Shown here one piece after another: positions 43,301 to 52,510 of a stretch of 64,000 nucleotides of DNA. The stretch is from Aldrovandia affinis (taxonomy: Eukaryota > Chordata > Actinopteri > Notacanthiformes > Halosauridae): positions 5,829,501 through 5,893,500 of the forward strand of contig JAINUG010000007.1 of NCBI GenBank assembly GCA_029706075.1, in the 5' to 3' direction. Below the pieces are notes generated by a model. The model made no database searches. It worked only from the letters and a program-made list of their open reading frames with translations, and was not told the DNA's origin. Numbering within the stretch: position 1 is the stretch's first letter; each line of letters begins with the position of its first letter. The position numbers and the translations under genes are program-made.

Positions 43301-45622
43301 AGTTTAGATATGTTCAGTTGTGTAATAGGTAATTGGGGGATGTGATTTAATGGGTTATTGTTGCTATAAACAGTGATTACTAGTCAGTTAATATATGAAT
43401 TCACAATATCTATCTTTAACAGTCATTTTCTCAAAAATATTTTTTTCAATAATCTGAACCAGAAATCTCAATTTTTAGAGCACTTACATAAACAAAACTT
43501 TCCATATTCATTCTTACGACTATTCTTAAGGTTGTTACAGAAAGATTTGTTCATATGTTGCAGATTTTTAATACATTTTGTTCTTAAAAAAGTGCAGAAC
43601 ACGCATTTTTAATACCTGTACATAGTATTTTATGATTTATAAAATGAAAAAAGGATGTGTCCAAAATCTGTTCTGTAAATACTTTTGTCACTAATATGTT
43701 GTCAAATTGGAATATAATTTTGAAGTCTGGCTTTTTCCAGTATCAAATGTCTCTGTTTTTAAATATATGCAAATGTATGCATATACCAGTGTTAATACAC
43801 ATACATGTGTCTTACCATAATATCACTTCTTATCTTGCAGAAATTATGTTGTGGCCACATGGCAATGTTCTCCAAAGAGACATATTGTGTTTCTGAAAAC
43901 CCACAAGACTGGAGGTACCACGATGCAGACCATGCTCTTTCGATACGTCGATAACAAGAACCTGACAATTGCACTTCCAAAAGGAGCAAGGTTTAACAAC
44001 TATAAGATGTTTAAAACAAGTTATGTTGCGAAGTACAAGGTGAATGGGATTGTGAGCTCTTTTGATTTCATCACACATCACCTCAGATTTAACGCAAAAG
44101 AGGTAAGACAGCCATGCATTGCCTTTCAATCTGAACAGAAGCACAACTACAACCATCATTCTGAAACAATTTTGTATTTTGTTAGTGGTTATCAAAAGCA
44201 ACTTTGTGTGTTCAGAACTTATAGTATGGGATCTAATTTATTGTATCAGTCGATAGTGTGAAATGCTGCCACCACCTTTGTTTGGATATCATGTGCAAAA
44301 GATGTACTCTTGTTGTTTCTTACTTTTAAGTCCAATAAGAAAAAAAAGGTATAAAAGCTACTTCTCATTTAAGTGTATTATGCATTATACATGAATAAGT
44401 AGGCTTACAACATTGTAGAATATGCACAGGAATGACAGATAAAAGTGAATTGGCTGCAGACAACACCATTCAAACTTGGTGGGGAGGGGGAAAACATGGA
44501 TGCACAGAGGTGAGGGTGCACAACACAGACAACAATTGTCCACCCTGCAGATTACACACAAAAACTATCTATAAATACAGTAATTATTATGGATATCTTA
44601 CCCTCAGTTCCAGTATTTAGGTTGAATTTATTTTTCAGACATTTTGTAGTGGGTGATTTCTTCATAAAAGAAATTACATTGAGGGACATTGGCAGGTCTA
44701 TACAAAACGGAGTCTTATTGGCTAATTAATTAAACACAGGGTGAAGCTTTTTTTGATCAAAGTATTGTCGCTGATTTGAATTTCAAACCTATATGCCTGT
44801 ACATGCTAGCAAGATGGCAAACTATGATATGATTGTTTTTTGGTCTTCCAGGTGAAAAAAGTGGTGAATCACAAGGATACCTTCTACTTCACAATTATCA
44901 GAAATCCAGTGGCTCAGATGGAATCATCGTTCTCTTTTTTTAAGAATGTTTTTCCTGCTTTCAGAGCAGCAAAATCTTTGGCAACTTTTCTGAAAAATCC
45001 AGATAAATATTACAAGCCAAGTAATATAAGAAACACGATTGTGAAGAATCCCAACTGGTTCGACCTTGGCTATGACAACTATCCTGACTTCTCAGAGAGG
45101 CGCATCGAGGCACTCATGGAGATAGAGAAGTCGTTCCACCTAATTCTGTTATCAGAATATTTTGATGAGTCCCTGATCTTGCTCAAAGAAGCCCTGTGTT
45201 GGGACATTAATGATGTCATTACCATAAAGCACAACAGCAGACATGAGAAGGACCATAAAACTGTCAGTGACGATATGGCCAGACAAATTAAAAAATTTCA
45301 CTCCCTGGACTGGATGCTGTATAAACACTTTAATGTGACATTTTGGGCAAAGGTTGAGGAGACAATTGGTCTGGCCAGGCTACAAGATGAAGTAGCCATT
45401 CTCAGGGAGAAACGCAAACAGATGGAAAAGCAATGCTTTGAACAAGGTCTTTTTACAGCAAAACGCAAAGTGCCAGGAGTTTATTTCAAACCAGGAATTC
45501 ATCTCATGTTCAATAAGGTCAAATCTGATCTTGATGAACAGCTCAAGGAGAAGTGTGAAAGATATCTTACTCCCCCATTTGTGTATACACAATTCCTTTA
45601 CCATAAACAGTATCCTAATTAG
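37223..45622 (+). CDS. gal3st1-like: galactose-3-O-sulfotransferase (three coding exons, spliced)
   Basis: A type II Golgi membrane enzyme that transfers sulfate from PAPS to the 3-OH of galactose on glycolipids or glycans. Coding exons: 37223-37332 (phase 2 at its end), 43841-44102 and 44852-45622, which join to about 380 residues, close to the family's 390-425. Residues 1-8 are basic and cytosolic; about 9-23 form a transmembrane anchor ([15 protein letters not shown]). Residues 54-64 ([11 protein letters not shown]) are the 5'-phosphosulfate-binding loop. Residues 139-151 ([13 protein letters not shown]) are the 3'-phosphate-binding motif. [26 protein letters not shown] and FNVTFW are typical of the family. 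The paralogue (Gal3st1 to 4) is not certain; GAL3ST1 is closest from memory. All splice sites are GT-AG and no break is visible. It is probably functional. Confidence 0.9.
37557..38837. mobile_element. 1.28-kb non-autonomous DNA transposon in gal3st intron 1
   Basis: The ends are GGGCCCTATTTTGGTG at 37557 and CACGAAAATAGGGCCC ending at 38837, with TAG on both sides as a 3-bp target duplication. The interior has no transposase, only many GCGCAAACGCC-like CpG-rich pieces near both ends. Similar GGGCCCTATTTT-ended elements are common in fish. The superfamily is uncertain; a 3-bp duplication suggests the PIF/Harbinger group. Confidence 0.75.
39160..39275 (-). mobile_element. SINE family B fragment
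   Basis: Inverted partial copy: on the minus strand it reads GGATTCGACTCC (B-box-like), then GCTGTCCGCCCCAGGGGGAA and GGGAAGCCGGCATGAG, matching the family B body. The tail is absent here. Confidence 0.65.
39655..39735 (-). mobile_element. SINE family B tail fragment
   Basis: On the minus strand GGGTATAATTGGCCACCAAA then TTGGGAGAAAAAAACGGGG resembles the AT-rich ends of the family B copies (compare GTGTAATTGGGAGAAAT near 41967). It lies about 400 bases from the body fragment at 39160. Confidence 0.5.
40053..40262 (+). mobile_element. V-SINE-like SINE, full length
   Basis: Complete copy. It has a tRNA-like head (GGTGTAATGGTTAGGGAAC A-box, GGTTGCAGGTTCAATCCC B-box), a central GAGCAAGGTACTTAACCTG, and the stem-loop tail GTCGCTCTGGATAAGAGCGT with a TGTAAT end. 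TAATTGT at 40046-40052 recurs at the 3' end as a 7-bp target duplication. It lies in gal3st intron 1. Confidence 0.92.
40540..42390 (-). mobile_element. endogenous retrovirus fragment (fossil), antisense in gal3st intron
   Basis: Minus-strand remains of a retrovirus-like element. From high to low coordinate: capsid-like gag sequence (about 42290-42080); a nucleocapsid with two zinc knuckles (41550-41420, [14 protein letters not shown] and [14 protein letters not shown]); a protease-like region with a DTGA motif (about 41230-41180); and the end of an RNase H region (about 40850-40720, with [20 protein letters not shown]). RT, integrase and envelope were not seen and no paired LTRs are present. 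It is broken and internally reduced. A family B SINE is inserted in the gag region (41704-42003). Gene order suggests an epsilon/gamma-like fish ERV. Age: old. Confidence 0.7.
41704..42003 (+). mobile_element. SINE family B inserted in the ERV fossil
   Basis: Starts GGGCCTCCCGCGTGGTCCAG (tRNA-like head with a GTGGTCCAGTGG A-box) and continues GCGCCACCAGGGGTGGCAAT, GGGGGGAGGGAAGCCGACAG, AGGAGTGGCTCTGG and a TGTAATTGGGAGAAAT end. It separates the gag-like capsid part from the zinc-knuckle part of the ERV. Confidence 0.8.
42560..42765. repeat. ATT/AAT simple repeats
   Basis: (ATT)n at about 42572-42606 and (AAT)n at about 42728-42757. The second directly precedes a family B SINE. Confidence 0.9.
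42765..43085 (+). mobile_element. SINE family B
   Basis: Begins GGGCCTCCCTGAGGGTATAA, with B-box GGGGTTCAATTC. The body has CACTAGGGGGCGGTAGTTGG, GGGAGGGAAGCCGATATGAG, CGGAGGAGGCGGTACAGCAC and CTACTGGTCTCAGGACTC, ending GGGATAATTGATATG and an A-rich stretch. It is the closest relative of the copy at 11471-11787. Confidence 0.85.
43086..43840. other. end of gal3st intron 1
   Basis: AT-rich intronic DNA. A segment at about 43118-43160 (TGGGCGCCTTTCAGCATACT) resembles the end of a dispersed fish repeat. The pyrimidine-rich acceptor of exon 2 lies at 43826-43840. No coding region. Confidence 0.5.
43841..44102 (+). CDS. gal3st1-like: gal3st coding exon 2 (PAPS-binding loop)
   Basis: Acceptor TCTTATCTTGCAG ends at 43840; donor GAG|GTAAGA at 44103. 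The 262 bases encode [20 protein letters not shown] and on to [13 protein letters not shown]. The KTHKTGGTT loop binds the 5'-phosphosulfate, and NLT in [10 protein letters not shown] is a potential glycosylation site. The ITHHLRF block corresponds to the conserved NHMRF-type motif of the family. Confidence 0.9.
44852..45622 (+). CDS. gal3st1-like: gal3st coding exon 3 (catalytic C-terminal part)
   Basis: Acceptor TTTTGGTCTTCCAG ends at 44851. The exon reads in frame for 256 residues from [13 protein letters not shown] to HKQYPN and the TAG at 45620-45622. It contains [13 protein letters not shown] (3'-phosphate binding), [39 protein letters not shown] and [13 protein letters not shown], all matching the Gal3ST fold. 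The last 80 residues include a charged, probably helical region ([13 protein letters not shown]). A single large 3' exon is typical for the family. Confidence 0.92.
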   Translation: MKKVVNHKDTFYFTIIRNPVAQMESSFSFFKNVFPAFRAAKSLATFLKNPDKYYKPSNIRNTIVKNPNWFDLGYDNYPDFSERRIEALMEIEKSFHLILLSEYFDESLILLKEALCWDINDVITIKHNSRHEKDHKTVSDDMARQIKKFHSLDWMLYKHFNVTFWAKVEETIGLARLQDEVAILREKRKQMEKQCFEQGLFTAKRKVPGVYFKPGIHLMFNKVKSDLDEQLKEKCERYLTPPFVYTQFLYHKQYPN

Positions 45623-45838
45623 ACTCCAATAAGAGTATTCAGTAAAAAAAGTGTTTTTTCTTGACATATCTGCATTATTTCCAATGTGCAGAGAATCCAC
45701 ATAATGAAAAGTGATTTTTAATGTACGTTCATGCTTTTATTTCAGTTCATTTGAAGATAGTGAGCATCACATAATTCCAAAACAAATGCTTGATGATAAG
45801 GTTTAAACTTTTAAAACTGCCTTAAACAATAACTGTAT

Positions 45839-45844
45839 AATAAA
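45839..45844 (+). promoter_or_regulatory. polyadenylation signal of gal3st
   Basis: AATAAA about 215 bases after the stop codon. No other gene on this strand is near, so it is the likely gal3st signal. Further AATAAA-like sites may extend the 3' UTR. Confidence 0.55.
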
Positions 45845-46719
45845 AGCTATTATTCTGGGTTTATTTTTTTTAAATGATACCATGATACATACACATTTAT
45901 TTCATTTTGATTTTTTTTCTTTTAAGGTTTATGTGGATATTTAAGGTTAATATTGTATTAACCATATAATCCCAGTTACTGGATTGTTGTGGATTGTTTG
46001 GGTATACATGTAGTTAAAATATTATACATTAAAAAACTTCTACTTACTAGTGTGTCTTGGACACATAAGTTACATATATAATAAGTTTTAGGTATTCACT
46101 TTCCAAAAACAATGATTTTTATACAATCATCCTATGTGTCATTGATGTACAGAATGCATGTAAAACATTCACTGGGATGTTTAACTTCTGTGAGTACTGA
46201 GAAGAGAATGTTCATTCAAGATGAGAAATCACAAAGAGCTAATTAGATTCCTAATTGTTTAACTACCAATTCTGTGTATCCTAAAATGAGATCCAGTGTA
46301 GAGTTACGTATATGTAAGTCATAAGTTATGTGACACCAACACAGCAGAAGCGGTCGCACACTTGTATTTTCTGCTATATATGGAGGACCTGGGTGAATGT
46401 ATTCTTTTAACATCTCTGTATGTCTGTTCCCATGCTGATCAGTTTATATTAAATTTTGATTACTGCTTTCATTGCTGGTGTCTCTCTTCCTTTGACTCTC
46501 GTACAACACACACATACATGTGCATTCTTACAAGCACTTGTATGCACACCTATCCAGACATATATGCACACAGTGACTGCATGACCTATGAAGGGCGTTT
46601 AACAATTATAGTAACTGTTTTCATTTATTTCCCAAGGTAAACAAATGTATCAATTATCTGAATAAGCAATTGGGAATGAATGCCAATTACTTTATTTTAT
46701 CCTTGAATAAAATAAAATA
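45845..46719. other. gene-free stretch 3' of gal3st
   Basis: AT-rich sequence with a short CA/CATA-rich patch at about 46505-46570. I see no coding region or RNA gene. Confidence 0.5.
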
Positions 46720-47815
46720 AATATTATTTATTTATTTAATGTTTTTTTGAGTAGGGACAAATACAAAAAACATAGATACATTGCATTAACAACACATTGA
46801 TGCCCTGTATCAAAACATTTGTAGCTTGCTCTAATTTTCAATGTTTGTCCCTGTCCCCAATGTTTGGGCTTTTAAAAGTGAATAGTCCTACACATAGATT
46901 TTGACAATACAAATACAATAAATAAAATCATTTTATGACAGGACAGCATTGAAAAAGAATAAGAATACTAACAGTATTAAAAGTATACTTGACCTACGCA
47001 TGCATGTATGTCTGTGTGTCTTTTAGCAACTAAATTCCACACATTAGTCCCTTTGCTTCTTTGATCATTGAATGCATTAATAATTTGTCAGAGTCAAAAG
47101 GCAAGCAATAGGCAGCAGTGTCTCCACCTGGGAATCGAACCTGCAACCTTTGCGTTACAAGCCCAGTTCCTTAACCATTATGCCAACACTACCGCCTATT
47201 GCTTGCCTTTTGACTCTGCCAAATTATTCATGCATTCAATTATCAAAGCATCAAAGGGACTAATGTGTGGAATTTAGTTGCTAAAAGATTCTTCTTTGAT
47301 CATGACATCTGTACATCTGTGATGGGCCATTTTCCTATGGATAAGCAGATGGAGAAAATTTTTTTGACATTTAAAGTCATACAGGAGTTAACAAGCCATG
47401 TTGCTATTGTTTTTAAATGGTCTGTTAGTTGGACTGTAAGTCAGTCAGTTGTCTTTCCAGAAACAAAAATTACAGTGTCATCTGCATACATTTGAATTCC
47501 TGCTCCTGGACACAATCTGGCAGATCGTTTATATACAAAACTAAAGAGAAGTGGTCCTAGTACTGATCCCTGAGGAATTCCTGTTTGACTTGAATGGTGA
47601 TTTAAGTATTGTTTGTGACTACATTGTTCACAATTTTGTAGGTAGGAGTCGAACCATGTGAGTTTTGAAAGCAAAATATCATGATTTACAGTGTCGAATG
47701 CTTTCTGGAGGTTAAGAAATACTGCCCCTACCAGTTTACCTTTATCAAGGGAGAATTTAATGTTTTTCCAGTAGGAAGAAGTTTGCACTCACAGTAGAAC
47801 ATTTGTAATGAAAGC
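46720..47815 (-). mobile_element. Rex1/L2-like LINE fragment with RT, 5'-truncated
   Basis: Minus strand 47815-47441 encodes RT palm motifs: an FGFHYKCST block, GAVFLNLQKAFDTVNHDILL, GIPQGSVLGPLLFSFVYKR and MYADDTVIF, the catalytic box. The thumb region follows in changed frames to about 47290. A near-perfect inverted duplication (47019-47288) interrupts the region after that. 46720-47018 is probably its 3' UTR. The endonuclease and ORF1 are missing. Confidence 0.8.
47019..47288. repeat. 95-bp inverted repeat around an 80-bp SINE head
   Basis: Left arm 47019-47113 and right arm 47194-47288 are reverse complements with about 5 mismatches in 95 bases. The loop (47114-47193) is the tRNA-like head of a V-SINE on the minus strand (GGTTGCAGGTTCGATTCCCA as its B-box). 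The structure would fold into a long hairpin. Confidence 0.92.
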
Positions 47816-47829
47816 CAAATTGTTGAGGA

Positions 47830-48298
47830 TGAAGATAATGGAAATTTCCGGCTTAACAAGTGCATCGCTGTGTGTCTTAAAAAATTCTACATCTAGGTTG
47901 AACATGTCTTTTGAATATGTGGTGGTAAATTTGCCAAATATTTCCTGCACTTCAAATATGTTGTAATCAATCAGGAAGTAACAGTCCACTTTACACATGG
48001 CTTGATGAACACTTTTGCCCTGCAGCCCGGGAGACTGCACCAAACATACTGGCCGTTCTGGTTGCGGTAGATCAGATATAACAGCCCACGACCAGCTAGC
48101 TAACACAAACACAACTGAACTATTACACACACATAACAGGTTATTAGAACATTTTAACGGTTAACACAGCGGGAACACACAAACACAAAACTGTGTGCTC
48201 CCATGATGCTCTGCGCGCACATTTAAATGAGCGACCCTCCCAGGATCGCTACAATATATTGTGTTGCACTCTCATGACATGCTCTCTCATGATGCCAG
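47830..48298. other. unassigned DNA left of the Gypsy element
   Basis: A 113-codon minus-strand frame (48130-47789) starting MCNSSVVFVLASW has no domain I recognise; its lower end overlaps LINE sequence. 48160-48298 is short non-coding DNA. It ends in CCAG, the target duplication of the Gypsy element. Confidence 0.3.
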
Positions 48299-48653
48299 TG
48301 TAACATTGCTGTTTTTACTTGATATAATTACACAGAATCTGTATTCTTTTATTTGTTATTTTATTATGTACATGCGTTTTATTAATTTATTTTAATGGGC
48401 TAATGTATTCACCGGGAAACTCGAGTCCCTCCTTCTGTGACCCGATTTCCTGTCATATCGCCCTATATAACCTTGGGTTTTCCCCCCCCCTGTCTCTTCC
48501 CGGGAATGCCAAAAGTGAGAAGAGCTGGATCTGCGGTTTAACTCGTTAGAATACCGCATGAATAAACAATCAGAGAAAGAAATAAGCTGTCCGCCTCTTC
48601 ACTGGACGAATCATTTAAAAAAAGAAACACAACGCAGAAAGACACCGGTCACA
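48299..48653 (+). repeat. 5' LTR of the Gypsy element
   Basis: Starts TGTAACATTG and ends CCGGTCACA. It includes a TATATAACC box near 48463 and an AATAAA signal near 48560. Nearly identical to 59768-60122. Confidence 0.95.
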
Positions 48654-49212
48654 CTTGGTGCCGTTCGACTCGTCCGATCCGTCGTCGCTTGTTGCTGCCG
48701 CCGTCTTCAGCCTGCCCGCGCCAACCTGGGTATCACCGTTAGCTTGCTGGGCTAGTTGTGCTACATGTGCTAGCTAGCTAACAGCCTACCTCGTTGAGTT
48801 GTGACAATTGTGTTCTGGGGGAAGGGTTGATGCCGTTCGACTTGTCCGATCCGTCGTCGCCTGGCCGCCGTGGACACCAGCCTGTTGCTGCCGCCTTCTT
48901 CAGCCTGCCCCGCGCCAACCTGGGTATCACCGTTAGCTTGCTGGGCTAGTTGTGCTACATGTGCTAGCTAGCTAATAGCCTACCTCGTGGAGTTGTGACA
49001 ATTGTGTGCGGGGGAAGGGAGTTCGTTTTGATAAATTACTTAATTGTACTGTTTATTTGTATAACTAATTATTATTATTATTAATGATTACTTAATTATT
49101 TGTATATTAAGTATTACTTTCTGTGATCTTGGTAAAGGGAATTTAGAGCCATAGATGTTTTGACTGTGATTTAATTACTTTTATTTCGTTTTTGTGATTA
49201 CACTGTTGAGAC
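48654..49212 (+). promoter_or_regulatory. Gypsy leader with primer-binding site and tandem duplication
   Basis: Two bases after the LTR, TGGTGCCGTTCGACTC is a plausible tRNA-primer binding site (it starts TGG, the complement of CCA). The leader then contains a tandem duplication: about 48657-48830 is repeated at about 48831-49020 (shared GCCGTTCGACT...GTCCGATCC, ACCTGGGTATCACCGTTAGC and GTTGTGACAATTGTGT). The second copy has about 20 extra bases (GGCCGCCGTGGACACCAG). Confidence 0.75.
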
Positions 49213-50740
49213 ATGTCTAGCAGGGATATTTTCAACATAGCTCCCAGTCCTTCCTCTAGTGGGCATAATGTAATTTATGGTGTGGGGAGGGGACAGTCAG
49301 TCTTGTCATTTGGATATGGGAGGGGTAGGCCTGTGTGTCCTGTTGAGGTTACCTATGGCCGTGGGACTGATGAGTCAGTGTTATGTATGTCAGGTCCCTC
49401 TGCCAGTTCAACACCTATCGCACACCCGCCCCACCCGATTCCACAGACATCCCCCCAGGTTGTTACTACAGACATGTTAGGCAGTGTTATCACTGATTTA
49501 GCTAAGCATATTAGCGACAATATCGCTGCCACTTTTCACACCATGCACCTGCCCAGCAGTCCCCAGCCCCAGTCCCCAAGCAGCCAGAATGTGACTGTTG
49601 ATCCCACACAGCTTAAAGTTGTGGTACAACCAGAATCCAGGCCCCCCCCTCTTTACAGAGGTGACCAATCTGAGCCGTTCTCCATTCATGAGTGGGAAGA
49701 CATGATGAAGAGCTACATGAACAGGGTGGCCTGCAGCTCTGATAGTGAGAGATCTGAGCTAATAATGAGTAGGCTGGCTGGTAGAGCAAGGGATGTGGTG
49801 AAAGTATCACTCCGCAGTTGTCCTAGGGTCAGTCCAGCTGAGCTTCCCACCACCATAGTCGACATTCTCAAGCGCAACTTCAGTGAGATCACATTCTCCA
49901 GCATGCCTATGAAGGACTTTTATGCAACTATGCCACGTGACTCTGAGAGTGTAATGGATTATTGGATTAGACTGAACAAAGCCATCGATGTTGCAGATGA
50001 GTGCCTCCGCAGGCGTGGCAAAGGTGTTGAGGATCCCAGTGCTGAGGTTGTCATGATGTTTATCTGTCACTGCCCTGATCCCGGCCTAGCAGTGTATTTT
50101 CAGTTCAAGCCTGTGGAGTTGTGGACAGCAGCTGAAGTTCAGGAGAGATTGGATGGTCATGTGAGGAGTCTGAGGAGCACCGCTGCCTGTGCCCAGCATG
50201 CAGTTAACATCTCAACGTGCACGCATGAATCGACGGTCCCGGCTCCCCACTGTGGCATGCAGCACCAGCTTCCTGTCGTGGTAACCCCTCCACTTGTCTC
50301 TCCACACCCGCCACTGCCTGTGCTCCTGTACCCAGTCAGCCCCAGCAACTCCCTGGGTGGGCCGCTCAGTCTCTCTCATCTCCCCCTGTGCCTACTGCTG
50401 ATGCGAACGTCCAGCAGGTTGCCGCTCTGTTTGACAAGGTTCTGTCTCTTTGCACTGCATCACTGGCTAATGCAGGCCAAGCACCTCACCAGTCCCAGAC
50501 CTACTCCCGCCAGCCCTGGGACTCTTCTCGCCGCCAGGAGGCTATTCCAGAGGGCCTCAACATACCCGCGTCCAGCCCAGCTCTCCGTGCACAGTGTGTG
50601 GTGACAGTAGCCACACAACTTCTGCGCACTGCAGGCTATACAGGCTTTGTCTTAACTGCCATAAGCCTGGACACTTCAGAAATGAATGCCCTTTGTCCCC
50701 CCAGCACCCAGTTACGTCGGCGTGCTCTCCTTCTGATGCG
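49213..50740 (+). pseudogene. Gypsy gag region (fossil)
   Basis: Begins MSSRDIFNIAPSPSS. Capsid-like (Retrotrans_gag) sequence is at about 49650-50190, with EPFSIHEWEDMMKSYMNR, LAGRARDVVKVSL and DSESVMDYWIRLNKAID. The tail is proline-rich, with a zinc-knuckle-like region near 50590-50700. In Gypsy elements gag forms the particle. Treated as a fossil with few breaks. Confidence 0.8.
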
Positions 50741-50817
50741 GCTTTAAACTAGAGTGCCCGTGTGATGAGAGGGGTAGCAGGGGCAATAGTGATTTCACCC
50801 TCAGTGAAGGACCAAAC

Positions 50818-52510
50818 ATGCATTCGATTTATGCTCAGACCTGTAGTGCATTCCCTGGAGATAAGACAGTCATACTGACAGGCTCTCAGAGGGTAGAGGG
50901 GGCTAGTGAGTTGTTTTATGCCCCAGTTACAGTTAGTGGCCAGTCTGTGTTAAGGGGTATGCTAGATTCAGGCAGCATGTCTTGTACGCTCAGTGAAGGA
51001 GCGGAGGGTAAGCTCAGAGATGCTAGTGTTCTGCCCTGTCCCCAGCCAGTGCCGAGTAATGTCGTCCTCGTCGGCTGTGGTGGTCTTATGACAAAACCGA
51101 AGTGCATTTATGAACTGGATATTGATGTTTACGGCTTTAAGTTCGCTGTTCCAACCTTTGTTGTCCCAGGGCAAAGAGATGAGCTTATTGTAGGTAGCAA
51201 TGTAATCAGACCTATCATTCAGAAGATGAAATCAACTGACAAGTATTGGGAACTTGTCTCCTCAAGTAATTCTGATCCTGATTGTGAGCAGTTCCTCCAG
51301 CTGCTGAGCTGTATCTCCCGGTGGTCGGGTCCAGAACTGCCAGATGTTGTGGGGACCGTGCAACTGAAACAGGCTGTCACTCTCCTTCCTCAGCGCGAGT
51401 ATGTGGTTTGGGGGAAGTTGCCGAGCAGGTCTCCTATCTCACCAGGGAGCACCGTTATGGTGGAGCCAACTTCGGCACGCTCGACACCCAGAAATATTCT
51501 GGTGGGACGTGTTGTGACACCCATGTGGGGGGACCGCTGGATACCTGTCAAGGTGTTGAACCCAACACAGAGAGCCATAACACTGCGCCGAAATGCCAAA
51601 ATAGCCGATGTTTTCCCCTGCCTGGCTGTGGAGGATTTGCCGATCACTCAGGGGCTGTGCAGGTCGCAGTGCGGCCTCTCCGACCCACCTACTGCGTCTC
51701 CACGGTCAGCTGGAGACCCCGTGCAGCTACTGAAGGACTGTGGCTTGGTGGACATCAATGTTGATGGCTGTGAAGTGTCTGAGAGTTGTAGGAGGAAGTT
51801 GGCTGAGCTTGTGCTTTCTTACCAAGATGTCTTCTCCAGAGATAAGCTTGACTGTGGAGAGGCGAAGGAGTTCGTCCACCGTATCCGCCTCTCTGATGAC
51901 CGCCCCTTCCGTCTGCCTTATCGCCGTGTTCCTCCCGGCCACTACCAACAGCTGAGAGAGGTGCTGTCGGACATGGAGATGAAAGGCATCATCAGTAAAT
52001 CGCTCAGTGAGTATGCCTCCCCTCTGGTGATGGTCTGGAAAAAGAACGGAGACCTGAGGATCTGCACGGACTTTCGATGGCTCAACGCCAAAACCATCAA
52101 GGACGCTCACCCGTTGCCCCATCAGGCGGACTGCCTTGCTGCCCTTGGAGGAAACGCCCTGTTTAGTACCATGGACTTGACATCAGGGTTCTACAACGTC
52201 CCGCTCCATGAGTCTGACAGGAAGTTCACAGCCTTCACAACACCCATGGGCTTGTATGAATATAATCGGCTTCCCCAAGGTCTGTGCAACAGTCCAGCGT
52301 CCTTCATGCGCATGATGTTCAGCATCTTCGGCGACCTGAACTTTTCCAGTCTCCTCTGCTACTTGGATGACCTACTGGTGTTTGCTCCGTCGGAGGAGGA
52401 AGCACTGAGGCGGCTGGAGGTGGTCTTTTCCAGACTCAGAGCCAACAACCTGAAGCTCTCACAGAAGAAGTGTAACTTCTTACGGAAGTCGGTGAGATTT
52501 CTTGGTCACA
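50818..52510 (+). pseudogene. Gypsy pol, protease and reverse transcriptase part (fossil)
   Basis: An aspartic protease motif (LDSGSMSCTLS) is near 50965. RT domain at about 51890-52480: YRRVPPGHYQQLREVL, ASPLVMVWKKNGDLRICTDF, LFSTMDLTSGFYNVPL, NRLPQGLCNSPASFMRMM and the catalytic YLDDLLVFA. Pol sequence stops at about 52510, where the LINE insert starts. Confidence 0.9.
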
